Both the position numbers and the translations under genes were made by a program. A DNA stretch of 55,205 nt from an uncultured Roseburia sp. (lineage in GTDB: Bacteria; Bacillota; Clostridia; Lachnospirales; Lachnospiraceae). The DNA lies in NCBI GenBank assembly GCA_947652855.1, contig CANTEO010000008.1, positions 1 to 55,205 of the forward strand, given 5' to 3'. The notes beneath the pieces are model-generated. The model ran no database searches. It saw only the letters and a program-made list of their open reading frames with translations, and had not been told where the DNA came from. Positions 1-7,070 of the stretch are shown here, one piece after another. Every line of letters starts with the position of its first letter. Positions within the stretch are counted from its first letter, which is position 1.

Positions 1-53
1 ACCCGTGTTACCGCCGTGAAAGGGCGATGTCTTAACCGCTTGACCATGGAGCC
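1..53 (-). tRNA. tRNA-Glu (UUC), cut by the window edge
   Basis: Read on the minus strand, this begins with the acceptor 5' arm GGCTCCA, then a D arm and a five-base-pair anticodon stem (TCGCC/GGCGG) around the loop CTTTCAC. The anticodon is therefore TTC (Glu). The window ends in the variable/T-arm region, so roughly the last 20 nt are missing. A good promoter lies just upstream. Confidence 0.9.
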
Positions 54-86
54 AATTCCTCGTTGCTTTATCTCACAACAAAATAA

Positions 87-115
87 ATTCTACCACATTC
101 ATTTCTATTTTGCAA
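87..115 (-). promoter_or_regulatory. Promoter of tRNA-Glu
   Basis: TTGCAA and TAGAAT are separated by exactly 17 bp on the minus strand, pointing at the tRNA about 33 bp downstream. Both hexamers are close to the housekeeping sigma-A consensus. Confidence 0.75.
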
Positions 116-180
116 GAACTTTTTTACTTTTTTTCTTGGAATTTACAGTCCTGCAAAGCCTGTTGGGCTGTCAGCGCGCC

Positions 181-738
181 TTACCCAAATAAAACTTCCG
201 TAATCGAATGCTCCATCATATAGCCGTAAATCTCCACCAGCTTTTCGGCAGAGACGCTCATCCCGCTCTTTAACCAGACTATGACGATCGAGCACATCGA
301 CTGCGCGTAATACTCCGCGACCCGGTCGGGCGTCAGCCAGGGAAACTTTGTCATTTTGTCCGCTGCATTCTCCTCGAGGATCTCAAGCAGGATTCCCTTC
401 ACGCAGCCCCTGGCAATCAGCTCAAACGAATTCTGCCCTTCAAAGCGCGCCGCCTGAATATAAAACTCCCGCTCTTTTTCAATGTTTACGAATAACAGCA
501 GCAACGCCTCTTTTACCATCTTATGCTCAATTAGGGGGCGAATCGGCTCCAAAAGTTCTGTTAAGATAATCCACTCCAAAAGCTCATATTTATCCTGAAA
601 ATGATTGTAAAAGGTCGGGCGGATCACGCCCGCCCGGTCTGTAATCTCCTTCACAGTAATTTTTTCAATCGGACGGCGCAATGCAAGCTCCTTAAAGCTC
701 TCCGCAAGCAAAGCGTCCGTCGCGTTCTTTCCCTGCAC
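181..738 (-). CDS. TetR-family transcriptional regulator
   Basis: A 185-residue DNA-binding repressor-type protein. The N-terminal helix-turn-helix reads TVKEITDRAGVIRPTFYNHF followed by QDKYELLEWI, the TetR pattern; the rest is a helical ligand-binding and dimerisation domain with no assigned ligand. The longer reading frame runs back into the end of the MATE gene. I chose GTG at 738 because AGGAGG lies 9 nt before it, whereas the in-frame ATG at 747 touches the same AGGAGG and leaves no spacing. The gene starts 14 nt after the MATE stop, so it is probably co-transcribed with the exporter and may control it (inference from position). Confidence 0.85.
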   Translation of the reverse strand: MQGKNATDALLAESFKELALRRPIEKITVKEITDRAGVIRPTFYNHFQDKYELLEWIILTELLEPIRPLIEHKMVKEALLLLFVNIEKEREFYIQAARFEGQNSFELIARGCVKGILLEILEENAADKMTKFPWLTPDRVAEYYAQSMCSIVIVWLKSGMSVSAEKLVEIYGYMMEHSITEVLFG

Positions 739-752
739 AGTCTGCATCCTCC

Positions 753-2117
753 TTATGTCCGGCTCTCTATCATCCCGCTCAGATTCTTTTGCACTCTCCT
801 CAAATAAAAGATCGTGACCACAAGAGCCGCAAGCTCCGCAAGCGGAAATGAAAACCACACTGCCTCAAGCTGTCCGGTCAGCGAAAGCAAATATGCCGCG
901 GGCAAAAGGATCACAAGCTGACGTATGATAGACAGCACCAGGCTGTAGACGCTTTTCCCAAGCCCCTGGAAGACGCCGCTCGCCACAATGGAAATCCCCG
1001 CAAAAATATAGCACAGGCTTAATATGCGGAGCGCCGGGACCCCAATCTCAATCATCTGGCCGGATGCGTTAAACAGCATCAAAAGCCCCTCCGGCATCAC
1101 TTCCGCCGTCAAGAGCCCCAACAGCATCAGGACAACCGCCGCAATCATGCTGCTTTTCATCACTTTCATAATTCTATCTTTATGGCCCGCGCCAAAATTA
1201 TATGCCACAATTGGAATCAGGCCGTTGTTCATGCCGAATACCGGCATAAAAATAAAGCTCTGAAGCTTAAAAAACACGCCAAAGACAGCCGCAGCCGTTG
1301 ATGTGAAGCCCAATAGGATTTTATTCATAAAAAATGTCATGACGGAGCCGATGGACTGCATCAGGATCGCCGGCACCGCAATGGCGTACACCTGCCGTAT
1401 CGTCTGGCCGTCCGGCCTGATCCAGCCCCAGGAAAGATGCACGTCCGTATTCTTCTTCTGATTGTAATAAAACCCATACAGCATCGCCACAATCTGCCCC
1501 AACACTGTCGCCACGGCCGCCCCGGCAATCCCCATTTTCGGAAATCCAAACAGCCCAAAGATCAAAATCGGGTCAAATATAATATTGATGACGGCCCCTG
1601 TCGTCTGCGTAATCATAGTGCAGACGGTACGCCCCGTCGCCTGCAGCAGGCGCTCAAAGCAAAACTGCCCGTACATCCCAAAGCTTGCCGCCGTGCAGAT
1701 CAACATATACGTTTTTCCGTATGCAATGATCTCTGGAATATCCGTCTGAAGCTGAAAGTACAGGCCGGAAAAACATACGCCGATCAATAAGAACGCCAGA
1801 TAATTGGCCGCCGCCAAAAACACGGCCGTATTCGCGACCCGGTCCACCTCCTCGAAACGCTTTTCGCCAAGCCGCTTAGACAGCAGCGCGTTGATGCCCA
1901 CGCCGGTTCCCGCGGCCACTGCAATCATGAAATTCTGCAGCGGAAACGCCAGCGACACCGCCGTTAAGGCATATTCGTCAATCTGCGCCACAAAGATGCT
2001 GTCTACAATATTATATAACGCCTGCACCAGCATGGAAACCACCATTGGCAAAGAAATGTTCACCAAAAGCTTATTAATCGGCATCGTGCCCATTTTATTT
2101 TCTGTCCGTACTTCCAT
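753..2117 (-). CDS. MATE-family multidrug/Na+ antiporter
   Basis: A 454-residue integral membrane exporter of the MATE family, with about 12 hydrophobic segments in two homologous halves and the usual family length. The start region INKLLVNISLPMVVSML and the segment AAAGTGVGINALLSKRLGE are typical of the family, which couples Na+ or H+ entry to drug or metabolite export. A TTG-initiated frame begins at 2150, but ATG 2117 has a clear ribosome site (GGAGAGGAAGG) and is preferred. It lies between a small unknown gene and a TetR regulator in a minus-strand operon. The substrate cannot be predicted. Confidence 0.92.
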   Translation of the reverse strand: MEVRTENKMGTMPINKLLVNISLPMVVSMLVQALYNIVDSIFVAQIDEYALTAVSLAFPLQNFMIAVAAGTGVGINALLSKRLGEKRFEEVDRVANTAVFLAAANYLAFLLIGVCFSGLYFQLQTDIPEIIAYGKTYMLICTAASFGMYGQFCFERLLQATGRTVCTMITQTTGAVINIIFDPILIFGLFGFPKMGIAGAAVATVLGQIVAMLYGFYYNQKKNTDVHLSWGWIRPDGQTIRQVYAIAVPAILMQSIGSVMTFFMNKILLGFTSTAAAVFGVFFKLQSFIFMPVFGMNNGLIPIVAYNFGAGHKDRIMKVMKSSMIAAVVLMLLGLLTAEVMPEGLLMLFNASGQMIEIGVPALRILSLCYIFAGISIVASGVFQGLGKSVYSLVLSIIRQLVILLPAAYLLSLTGQLEAVWFSFPLAELAALVVTIFYLRRVQKNLSGMIESRT

Positions 2118-2139
2118 TTTCACGCCTTCCTCTCCAAGT

Positions 2140-2349
2140 TTATTCGTCAAACTCCACCGTCACAAAGTATCCCTTCGGCGTCTCTTCTATCCCCACAACC
2201 TTCCCTTCCGCCGAGCTTAACCGCTCGCTCGCCTTAAAATTTGCCGACATGGCAAATGCCTGTCCCAGGGTATAATAATACGAGCCTGGCAGCCTGCCTT
2301 CCGTCACAGGCAGCACGTCCCCTACGCGAAGCAGGCCCTGCCGCTCCAT
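2140..2349 (-). CDS. Small conserved-looking protein, 69 aa
   Basis: I do not recognise this protein. It is soluble, with no membrane segment, and reads MERQGLLRVGDVLPV, then a central SYYYTLGQAFAM, and ends in a beta-rich stretch (KVVGIEETPKGYFVTVEFDE). This could be a small beta-barrel fold. The start at 2349 is one base after the stop of the DUF308 gene, and GGAG inside that gene's last codons serves as ribosome site with 6-nt spacing, so translation is probably coupled. A longer frame from 2457 overlaps the DUF308 gene and is rich in Arg/Lys, so I rejected it. It probably works with one of the adjoining membrane proteins, but that is only a guess. Confidence 0.65.
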   Translation of the reverse strand: MERQGLLRVGDVLPVTEGRLPGSYYYTLGQAFAMSANFKASERLSSAEGKVVGIEETPKGYFVTVEFDE

Positions 2350-2350
2350 C

Positions 2351-2986
2351 TTAAACTCCATGCGCCTCATCTTCACGCGCCCCGCTTTCTTCCGCCAAAA
2401 GCGTCTTCTCATCCGCCTCTTTTGCAGGCTCCCCTTCCGTGCGCCGCCTGACCTCATTTTCCACCTTCATGACCCGGCTGATAATCCAAAGATCCGTCAC
2501 GCCGTCATAAATCAGAGCCGCGCCGACAAGCCACATGGCAATGGAGATCACGCCAAAGCAATTCACTACGCACACTGCGCCAAATCCCATGCAAAGCACG
2601 GCAAGCAAAAGCAACATCGCCCAAGAGTCATAGCCGCCCCGTTTCGCATAAAGGGCATATTTCAAATCCTCCACCCCATGCACAAATAGCACCACGCCAA
2701 TCCCAATCATCAGCAATTGCTGAATGCTCTGCGGCTGCAAAAAAATCCAAACGCCGACGACGAGAAGCATCAGGCCAAGCAGCAGGTTTAACATATGCCC
2801 ATTTTCCCGCTCCTTTAGATAGCCAAACAGCCGCAGCGCCCCAAGAAAGGCAATGGCCCCTCCCATCGCCTTGCACGCAACCGTCATCGTCTCAGCCGGC
2901 CAGAAAATCAACACGACGCCAAGGACAATGCACGCAAGCGCGGCAATCACCACATCCATCTTAATTCGGTCAAACAATTCTTTCAC
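2351..2986 (-). CDS. DUF308 (HdeD-like) membrane protein
   Basis: A 211-residue protein with about six hydrophobic segments arranged as repeated pairs (IAALACIVLGVVLIFWP, LLLGLMLLVVGVWIFLQP, LMIGIGVVLFVHGVEDLKYA), the pattern of the DUF308/HdeD family. The family is linked to acid resistance in enterics but is mostly uncharacterised in Firmicutes. The cytoplasmic C-terminal tail of about 45 residues is highly charged. ATG at 2992 abuts the AGGAGG, whereas GTG at 2986 (VKELFDRIKMD) sits 7 nt after it, so GTG is chosen. It is followed directly by the 69-residue gene and preceded by the ATP-grasp gene by 44 nt. Confidence 0.8.
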   Translation of the reverse strand: MKELFDRIKMDVVIAALACIVLGVVLIFWPAETMTVACKAMGGAIAFLGALRLFGYLKERENGHMLNLLLGLMLLVVGVWIFLQPQSIQQLLMIGIGVVLFVHGVEDLKYALYAKRGGYDSWAMLLLLAVLCMGFGAVCVVNCFGVISIAMWLVGAALIYDGVTDLWIISRVMKVENEVRRRTEGEPAKEADEKTLLAEESGAREDEAHGV

Positions 2987-3030
2987 CGACATCCCTCCTT
3001 GTCATAAATCCCTTCCTCTGCCCGCCGCCC

Positions 3031-4368
3031 CTATGCCTCGCTTACATAAACCGAGGGGAGGGCAATCTCGCTGTACTGCGTGGAAATCATCTTTCCCCGC
3101 GACACTCTCGAATAAATTCCCTGAAACTGCCCGTCGTAGACAAACAGCCCCGTCAGGTTGGAAACCGAAATGAAATCCGTATCCGCGCCTTTGGAAAAAT
3201 CAATGTTCTTCGTCTGGTAAGGCATCTGAAACTCTTGCGCCAAATACCCGTCCACACGATGCGCGTCCACCACTTCCTTCCATTCCTGTTGCGATGCATA
3301 CTCTACCCCGGCAAACACGCCTTTGGAGCCATAGGAATCCAACGGCTTTAAAATAAAGCGGTCTTTTTCTGTTATGATCTCATCATAGGGCAGGCCGGCG
3401 TCTGTCATGAGCGCCGTATACGGCACATGGCTTTTTACATATGCCCTCTCACTTTCCGTCAAAAACGCCTGGGTCATAGGATGGTGCAACACCCGGTACA
3501 ATACTTTATTATGGACAATCTGCGTCGTAAAATCCCCAATCAGGCATACGGCCCCATCCTTCACCGCCGCTATAAAATCCGAAACTTCCTCATAATGCGC
3601 CATAATGTCGCTTGTGACCGCCCTGCGGTAAATCAGGTCAATCGGCTTTCCACCCTCGCCATACAGCGCGCCCCCTTTATAGCGCAGCTTTCTGATCTCG
3701 CATACCTCGCACTCCAGGCCATGCGCCCGGTAACTGTCCGCAAAAACTGCAAACTCATTGTCCGTCGCGCTTTCCATAAAATCCACAATCGCCACATAGG
3801 GCTTCTCCTTCGCCCCGTCGGCCTCCCCATAGATCCGAAGGGACGCCTCCACCCAGGAGTCAAACAATTCAAATGTCCGCAGCTGATATGCTTCCGACAG
3901 CTTTTTATGCCCAAGCGTAAGGCAAAACGCATGGTTCAGCTCCCGATCCTCATTCATCGCGCTCGAGCCGTCCGTATTGAACTCACAGAACTTAAAATCT
4001 TTTGTTTCTTCATTATAGAATATGTCAATCCGCGCAATCGGGATGCTGCTTTTGTAGCGCGGGGCGCGTAAAATCAGCTCCTCCAGCCGCTCTGAAAATC
4101 CGAACAGCCTGCGGTACGCCGCATCTTCCCTATAGCGGCATATCACTTTTTCAAAAATCGCATACAGCTCCTTCACCAGCTGCCGAAACCTACTGATATC
4201 CTCTTCCATAAACAGCTTCGGCACATAGAGCGTACTGACGCACCTTCCATGGTATTTGGCGGTCGAGCTGTTCATATACGCAATCTCCTCCAACGCACTC
4301 TGCGCGTGGGCTTCTTTTTCTTTCGCGACAGTTTCACAATATTCCAGGTTTAAGTCTGTAATCCGCAA
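3031..4368 (-). CDS. Circularly permuted ATP-grasp ligase-like protein
   Basis: A 445-residue cytoplasmic protein of the glutathionylspermidine synthase/circularly permuted ATP-grasp type. These enzymes use ATP to join a carboxylate to an amine through an acylphosphate. Visible signs are the acidic nucleotide/Mg segment KFCEFNTDGSSAMNEDRELN, a lysine-bearing strand RFILKPLDSYGSKGVFAG and a second basic strand DGYLAQEFQMPYQT. The start is TTG at 4368, with AGGAGG 6 nt before it. No amidase domain or peptide substrate gene lies nearby, so the product is unknown. It appears to lead an operon containing DUF308, a small protein, MATE and TetR. The product could be exported by the MATE protein, but this is speculation. 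Confidence 0.75.
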   Translation of the reverse strand: MRITDLNLEYCETVAKEKEAHAQSALEEIAYMNSSTAKYHGRCVSTLYVPKLFMEEDISRFRQLVKELYAIFEKVICRYREDAAYRRLFGFSERLEELILRAPRYKSSIPIARIDIFYNEETKDFKFCEFNTDGSSAMNEDRELNHAFCLTLGHKKLSEAYQLRTFELFDSWVEASLRIYGEADGAKEKPYVAIVDFMESATDNEFAVFADSYRAHGLECEVCEIRKLRYKGGALYGEGGKPIDLIYRRAVTSDIMAHYEEVSDFIAAVKDGAVCLIGDFTTQIVHNKVLYRVLHHPMTQAFLTESERAYVKSHVPYTALMTDAGLPYDEIITEKDRFILKPLDSYGSKGVFAGVEYASQQEWKEVVDAHRVDGYLAQEFQMPYQTKNIDFSKGADTDFISVSNLTGLFVYDGQFQGIYSRVSRGKMISTQYSEIALPSVYVSEA

Positions 4369-4447
4369 TGTCTGCCTCCTTTTGGCCTGCCAGCGGGCCC
4401 TCTTTGCCTTTCAAAGCCGCATGGCGGCATTTTCTTATCAAATTTTG

Positions 4448-4453
4448 ATTATA
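4448..4453 (-). promoter_or_regulatory. Possible -10 box for the ATP-grasp operon
   Basis: A perfect TATAAT on the minus strand about 80 bp before the TTG start. No convincing -35 box lies at 16-18 bp, so only the -10 is claimed. Confidence 0.35.
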
Positions 4454-4538
4454 TCGCCTTTTTCATGAAAATTCCAGCCTTTTTTGAAAAAACTGCCCTC
4501 ACTGCCCTCACTCTCAGTAAGCAGGCAGCGGTAACGAC

Positions 4539-4587
4539 AAAAAAAGGCCATTGCGTCAATCCGATGCTTCCTTGACGCAACAGCCTT
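4539..4587 (-). terminator. Rho-independent terminator of the 5011/4602 gene pair
   Basis: Minus-strand hairpin with perfect 9-bp arms TTGCGTCAA/TTGACGCAA extended by GGC/GCC pairing, 12-nt loop, followed by a run of seven T. It sits 14 nt after the stop of the gene ending at 4602. Confidence 0.85.
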
Positions 4588-4601
4588 ATTCCATATGCAC
4601 T

Positions 4602-5006
4602 TTAGAGCTGCCGATCAACCTGACCGGCCAATTCCTCTTCTAACAATGGCGATTTGTAATGATGAATCACGCGAATCCTCGCCCAGTCCGCTTTTTTCCC
4701 GTTCACAGCCTCGTTTGGCTCACTCTCTTCTTCTGTGTCATTCTCACTGCCGGATGACTCCTTTTTCAAGGATTCCTTCAGAGCCTTTAACGCAAGGCAC
4801 TGAAAGAGATTGCCAGAAAGCGCATTAGAATAGGAAGAGCCCATGCCAAGGCCGTCTGAAAAAAGCCCGTTTCCACGGTTCATCAACAGCGCATAGTCCA
4901 AATAGTCGGAAAAGCCCTTCGCTGCGCCATTGGACGCATTCTGCTGACTTTTGGCCGTATCCGCGGCATAGTACGATTCCACAATGCCATTTATGTTCCC
5001 TATCAT
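4602..5006 (-). CDS. Unknown protein, 134 aa, second gene of a sigma-D-type transcript
   Basis: Not recognised. It starts MIGNINGIVESYYAADTA, has a short glycine/serine-rich middle (SDGLGMGSSYSNALSGNL) and an acidic stretch (SGSENDTEEESEPNEA) near the C-terminus. No signal peptide or membrane segment is seen. ATG 5006 lies 4 nt after the stop of the upstream gene, with GGGG in the end of that gene as ribosome site. The longer frame to 5171 is an Arg-rich shadow. It is the second gene behind a sigma-D-like promoter and before a terminator, so it probably belongs to the motility regulon (inference). The sequence shows no catalytic motif. Confidence 0.6.
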   Translation of the reverse strand: MIGNINGIVESYYAADTAKSQQNASNGAAKGFSDYLDYALLMNRGNGLFSDGLGMGSSYSNALSGNLFQCLALKALKESLKKESSGSENDTEEESEPNEAVNGKKADWARIRVIHHYKSPLLEEELAGQVDRQL

Positions 5007-5010
5007 GCGA

Positions 5011-5691
5011 TCATCCCCAGAAATTATACATATTCTTTGTAAAGGAATTCCAAAAATCCTTTCCGCTGCTGTCATAGCCGCCCAATAGGCTCGCCGTCGC
5101 CGCAGACGCGTTCTGCGCCGCCCTGCCGCTGACATAGGCCGCTTTCTCCGTAAAGCCGGCTTCCCTGCCAAACGCCGCTTTTAAGGCGTCTAAGCCCGCA
5201 GATTTTAACGTGTCCTTCTGCACGCTTATTTTGCCGCTTCGGTCCGTTGTAATCCCGACCGCCTTAAGCGCGTCGGCATGCTCTGTCAAATAGCTTTCCA
5301 GCTCCTGCAGATAAAACCGATCCAACGTCCCGTCAGAGCCGCTTAGATGCTTCATCGTCTTATTATATGCCTCTGTCATGCCAATGATGTTTTCCACAAG
5401 CTCCGACGTGTCGCCTGTCTCCTCTGCTTTGGCAAACAGGGAGTCCGCCCCGTCGTCCGAAAGCTTTTTCGCATAGCCGCTTAAGCTCTCTGCAGAAGAC
5501 TTTAGCTCCTTTTTGCTTTTCTCATTGATCTTCTGCAGATATTGATTCGCCTTGCCGGTATTTCCCAAAGGCGACATCGTATTGTTTGAAAACGATGACC
5601 GTTTGTTCATGATGTCAAGCAATGAGTTCTGCTGCAGCGGCACGCCGCTTTTTGCAGACGTCCTTGCCAGCATTTGATTCGTAATTCGCAT
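5011..5691 (-). CDS. Unknown protein, 226 aa, possibly flagellar regulon
   Basis: A helical, secretion-signal-free protein starting MRITNQMLARTSAKSG, resembling the first residues of flagellar hook-filament junction proteins (FlgL starts MRITN or similar). That resemblance covers a few residues only, and I cannot assign it to FlgL: it is shorter and lacks a recognisable flagellin-type C-terminus. It has a predicted coiled region (residues 50-100, Lys/Glu/Ser rich) and an Ala-rich C-terminal part (SGRAAQNASAATASLLGG). AGGAGG sits 9 nt before ATG 5691. The promoter upstream matches sigma-D (FliA) signals, which independently points to motility or chemotaxis. Confidence 0.65.
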   Translation of the reverse strand: MRITNQMLARTSAKSGVPLQQNSLLDIMNKRSSFSNNTMSPLGNTGKANQYLQKINEKSKKELKSSAESLSGYAKKLSDDGADSLFAKAEETGDTSELVENIIGMTEAYNKTMKHLSGSDGTLDRFYLQELESYLTEHADALKAVGITTDRSGKISVQKDTLKSAGLDALKAAFGREAGFTEKAAYVSGRAAQNASAATASLLGGYDSSGKDFWNSFTKNMYNFWG

Positions 5692-5774
5692 AATGAATGA
5701 CCTCCTGTTGTCCCGTTTTTCCTTACCGCTCCGCCCAAACGCTTTGCCGTAAGATAGTTCATCTGACACTGTAT

Positions 5775-5801
5775 GTATCGGCCAAATCACAAAAACATCT
5801 A
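5775..5801 (-). promoter_or_regulatory. Sigma-D (sigma-28, flagellar) type promoter
   Basis: On the minus strand TAGA is followed after exactly 15 bp by GCCGATAC. The established sigma-D consensus is TAAA-N15-GCCGATAT, so there is one mismatch in each element. It lies about 85 bp before the ATG of the 226-residue gene. Confidence 0.65.
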
Positions 5802-5820
5802 GCGCTTTGTAACCAATCCA

Positions 5821-6636
5821 TCACTTTTTGTCATCAAACGGCCGGAACGAATAGCGGTATTCCCTGGATTCCTTCGCGCCCAAAAACTGCGCATACTTTT
5901 TCTTTGGTAAATCGGTGTCGCCCACCTGCCCTAATGTCCCGGCATTCCATGGCTCAATGCATAGAAACGGCGCCTCTTTCCCGATCGGCGTCCAAAACGC
6001 CACTGACGCATAGTCCGGAAAATCAAACCGCAGGCCCCTGCCTGTTTCCGGACGCATCAGCTTCACAGTGCGCTCTTTAAACTCCTCAAAGAAAATCGCG
6101 TCGTTGTCAAACATCGGATAATTCAGATGCACGTCCGGCTTATCCTCGTCTTCAAAATGCAGCACATAGTCCGTGAACGCCTCGCCTTCTTCCATTGGGC
6201 AGAAAAAGCCAGGATGCCCGCCGATTAAAAACGGCATTTGTTCATCTCCCCGGTTCGACACGCCATATATCACGTCCAAAGCGGCCCCGTTTAAGCGAAA
6301 CGTCACCGTAAAGGAAAATTCATAAGGGAAAACCCCCCTCGTAAAATCACTGCTTTCCATCCTCAAGACGACGGCGTCTTCGCGCCGTTCCGCCACCTCA
6401 AACTCCATATCCTTCGCAAAGCCGTGACGCGGCATCGAATATTCCTTTCCTTCAATGGAAACCGGCTTTGGAACCGGGCCGACGTAAGGAAACAGCACTG
6501 GAGACGTCTTTGCCCAATACGCAGGATCCTTCTGCCACATATATTCTTTCCCATCCACAGTGCGGTATGACAAAAGCTCCGCTCCTTTTGTCTGACAGGT
6601 GACAGAGGCAAACTCATTTTTTATCGTGACATTCAT
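5821..6636 (-). CDS. Aldose 1-epimerase family protein (LacX-like)
   Basis: A 271-residue cytoplasmic enzyme of the galactose mutarotase superfamily, which interconverts alpha and beta anomers of aldoses or related sugar derivatives. Supporting segments are TKGAELLSYRTVDGKEYMWQ near the N-terminus, FPYVGPVP, the histidine motif MPRHGFAKDM, FLIGGHPGFFCPM with the second histidine, and the late acidic motif LCIEPWNAG. The order and spacing fit the LacX-like branch. ATG 6636 has GGGAGG 7 nt before it; the longer frame to 6705 adds unlikely residues and contains the promoter. It has its own promoter and no sugar gene adjoining, so the physiological sugar is unknown. Confidence 0.85.
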   Translation of the reverse strand: MNVTIKNEFASVTCQTKGAELLSYRTVDGKEYMWQKDPAYWAKTSPVLFPYVGPVPKPVSIEGKEYSMPRHGFAKDMEFEVAERREDAVVLRMESSDFTRGVFPYEFSFTVTFRLNGAALDVIYGVSNRGDEQMPFLIGGHPGFFCPMEEGEAFTDYVLHFEDEDKPDVHLNYPMFDNDAIFFEEFKERTVKLMRPETGRGLRFDFPDYASVAFWTPIGKEAPFLCIEPWNAGTLGQVGDTDLPKKKYAQFLGAKESREYRYSFRPFDDKK

Positions 6637-6666
6637 GTCAATTCCTCCCATCTTTTTTATATATTC

Positions 6667-6695
6667 AGTATAATCCCATTTTCCCAAAAAAACAA
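6667..6695 (-). promoter_or_regulatory. Promoter of the aldose epimerase gene
   Basis: TTGTTT and TATACT are separated by 17 bp on the minus strand, with about 25 nt of leader to the ATG. Confidence 0.5.
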
Positions 6696-6737
6696 CGAGA
6701 TGCATAGTTTCTTAAAAATTCCACAAACTGTTGTTAC

Positions 6738-6777
6738 CCTCAGCGCAAAAAACGCGCAATTCCTTTGCGCGCTGAGG
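6738..6777. repeat. Intergenic hairpin, CCTCAGCGC family
   Basis: Perfect arms CCTCAGCGC and GCGCTGAGG around a 22-nt centre that itself contains AAA/TTT and GCGC complementarity. There is no T run on either side, so it is not a typical terminator. A second copy with the same outer arms lies at 50379-50420. Confidence 0.6.
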
Positions 6778-6826
6778 ACAGGATGCCCGTCAATTTATGA
6801 AACAAACAAAAACACAGGAGGCTTTT

Positions 6827-7018
6827 ATGGAAGACGCAACCAAATGCGCAGACTCAAACTGCCACAGGCAAAACACTGACGACAGCAGAAAAAACAGCCA
6901 GATAAAGCCCGCCGGGTTAAAGCAGCAGAGCTTATATGATAAGTCTGACCGACCCGTGCCGGACAACAGCCCTTTTTTTACGGAACGCAGCAACCCCTTA
7001 AGCAGCAAGGGCAACTAA
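6827..7018 (+). CDS. Small hydrophilic protein, 63 aa
   Basis: Starts MEDATKCADSNCHRQN and ends SNPLSSKGN; rich in Lys, Ser, Asn and Gln, with two cysteines near the N-terminus and no hydrophobic segment. Not recognised. The case for a real gene is a strong AGGAGG placed 5 nt before ATG 6827 and a hairpin following the stop. An upstream in-frame ATG at 6797 has no ribosome site. No clear promoter is visible, and the opposite strand is open as well, so the call is tentative. Small, charged, Lys/Asn-rich proteins of this size can be spore components, but nothing in the sequence proves it. Confidence 0.45.
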   Translation: MEDATKCADSNCHRQNTDDSRKNSQIKPAGLKQQSLYDKSDRPVPDNSPFFTERSNPLSSKGN

Positions 7019-7032
7019 ATACGGCTTTCGCA

Positions 7033-7066
7033 AACAGCAGCGCGCCAAACGGCATGCTGCTGTTTT
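7033..7066 (+). terminator. Hairpin after the small plus-strand gene
   Basis: Perfect 9-bp arms AACAGCAGC/GCTGCTGTT followed by TTCCT. The T run is short, so termination strength is uncertain. It also lies directly behind the 3' end of thiT on the other strand. Confidence 0.45.
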
Positions 7067-7070
7067 CCTG

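Noticed and set aside
748..858. Cys-rich N-terminal extension of the TetR ORF
   Set aside because: It overlaps the end of the MATE gene and has no ribosome site; the GTG at 738 is much better placed.
2350..2457. Arg/Lys-rich extension of the 69-residue protein
   Set aside because: It is out of frame inside the DUF308 gene; the start at 2349 has a proper ribosome site.
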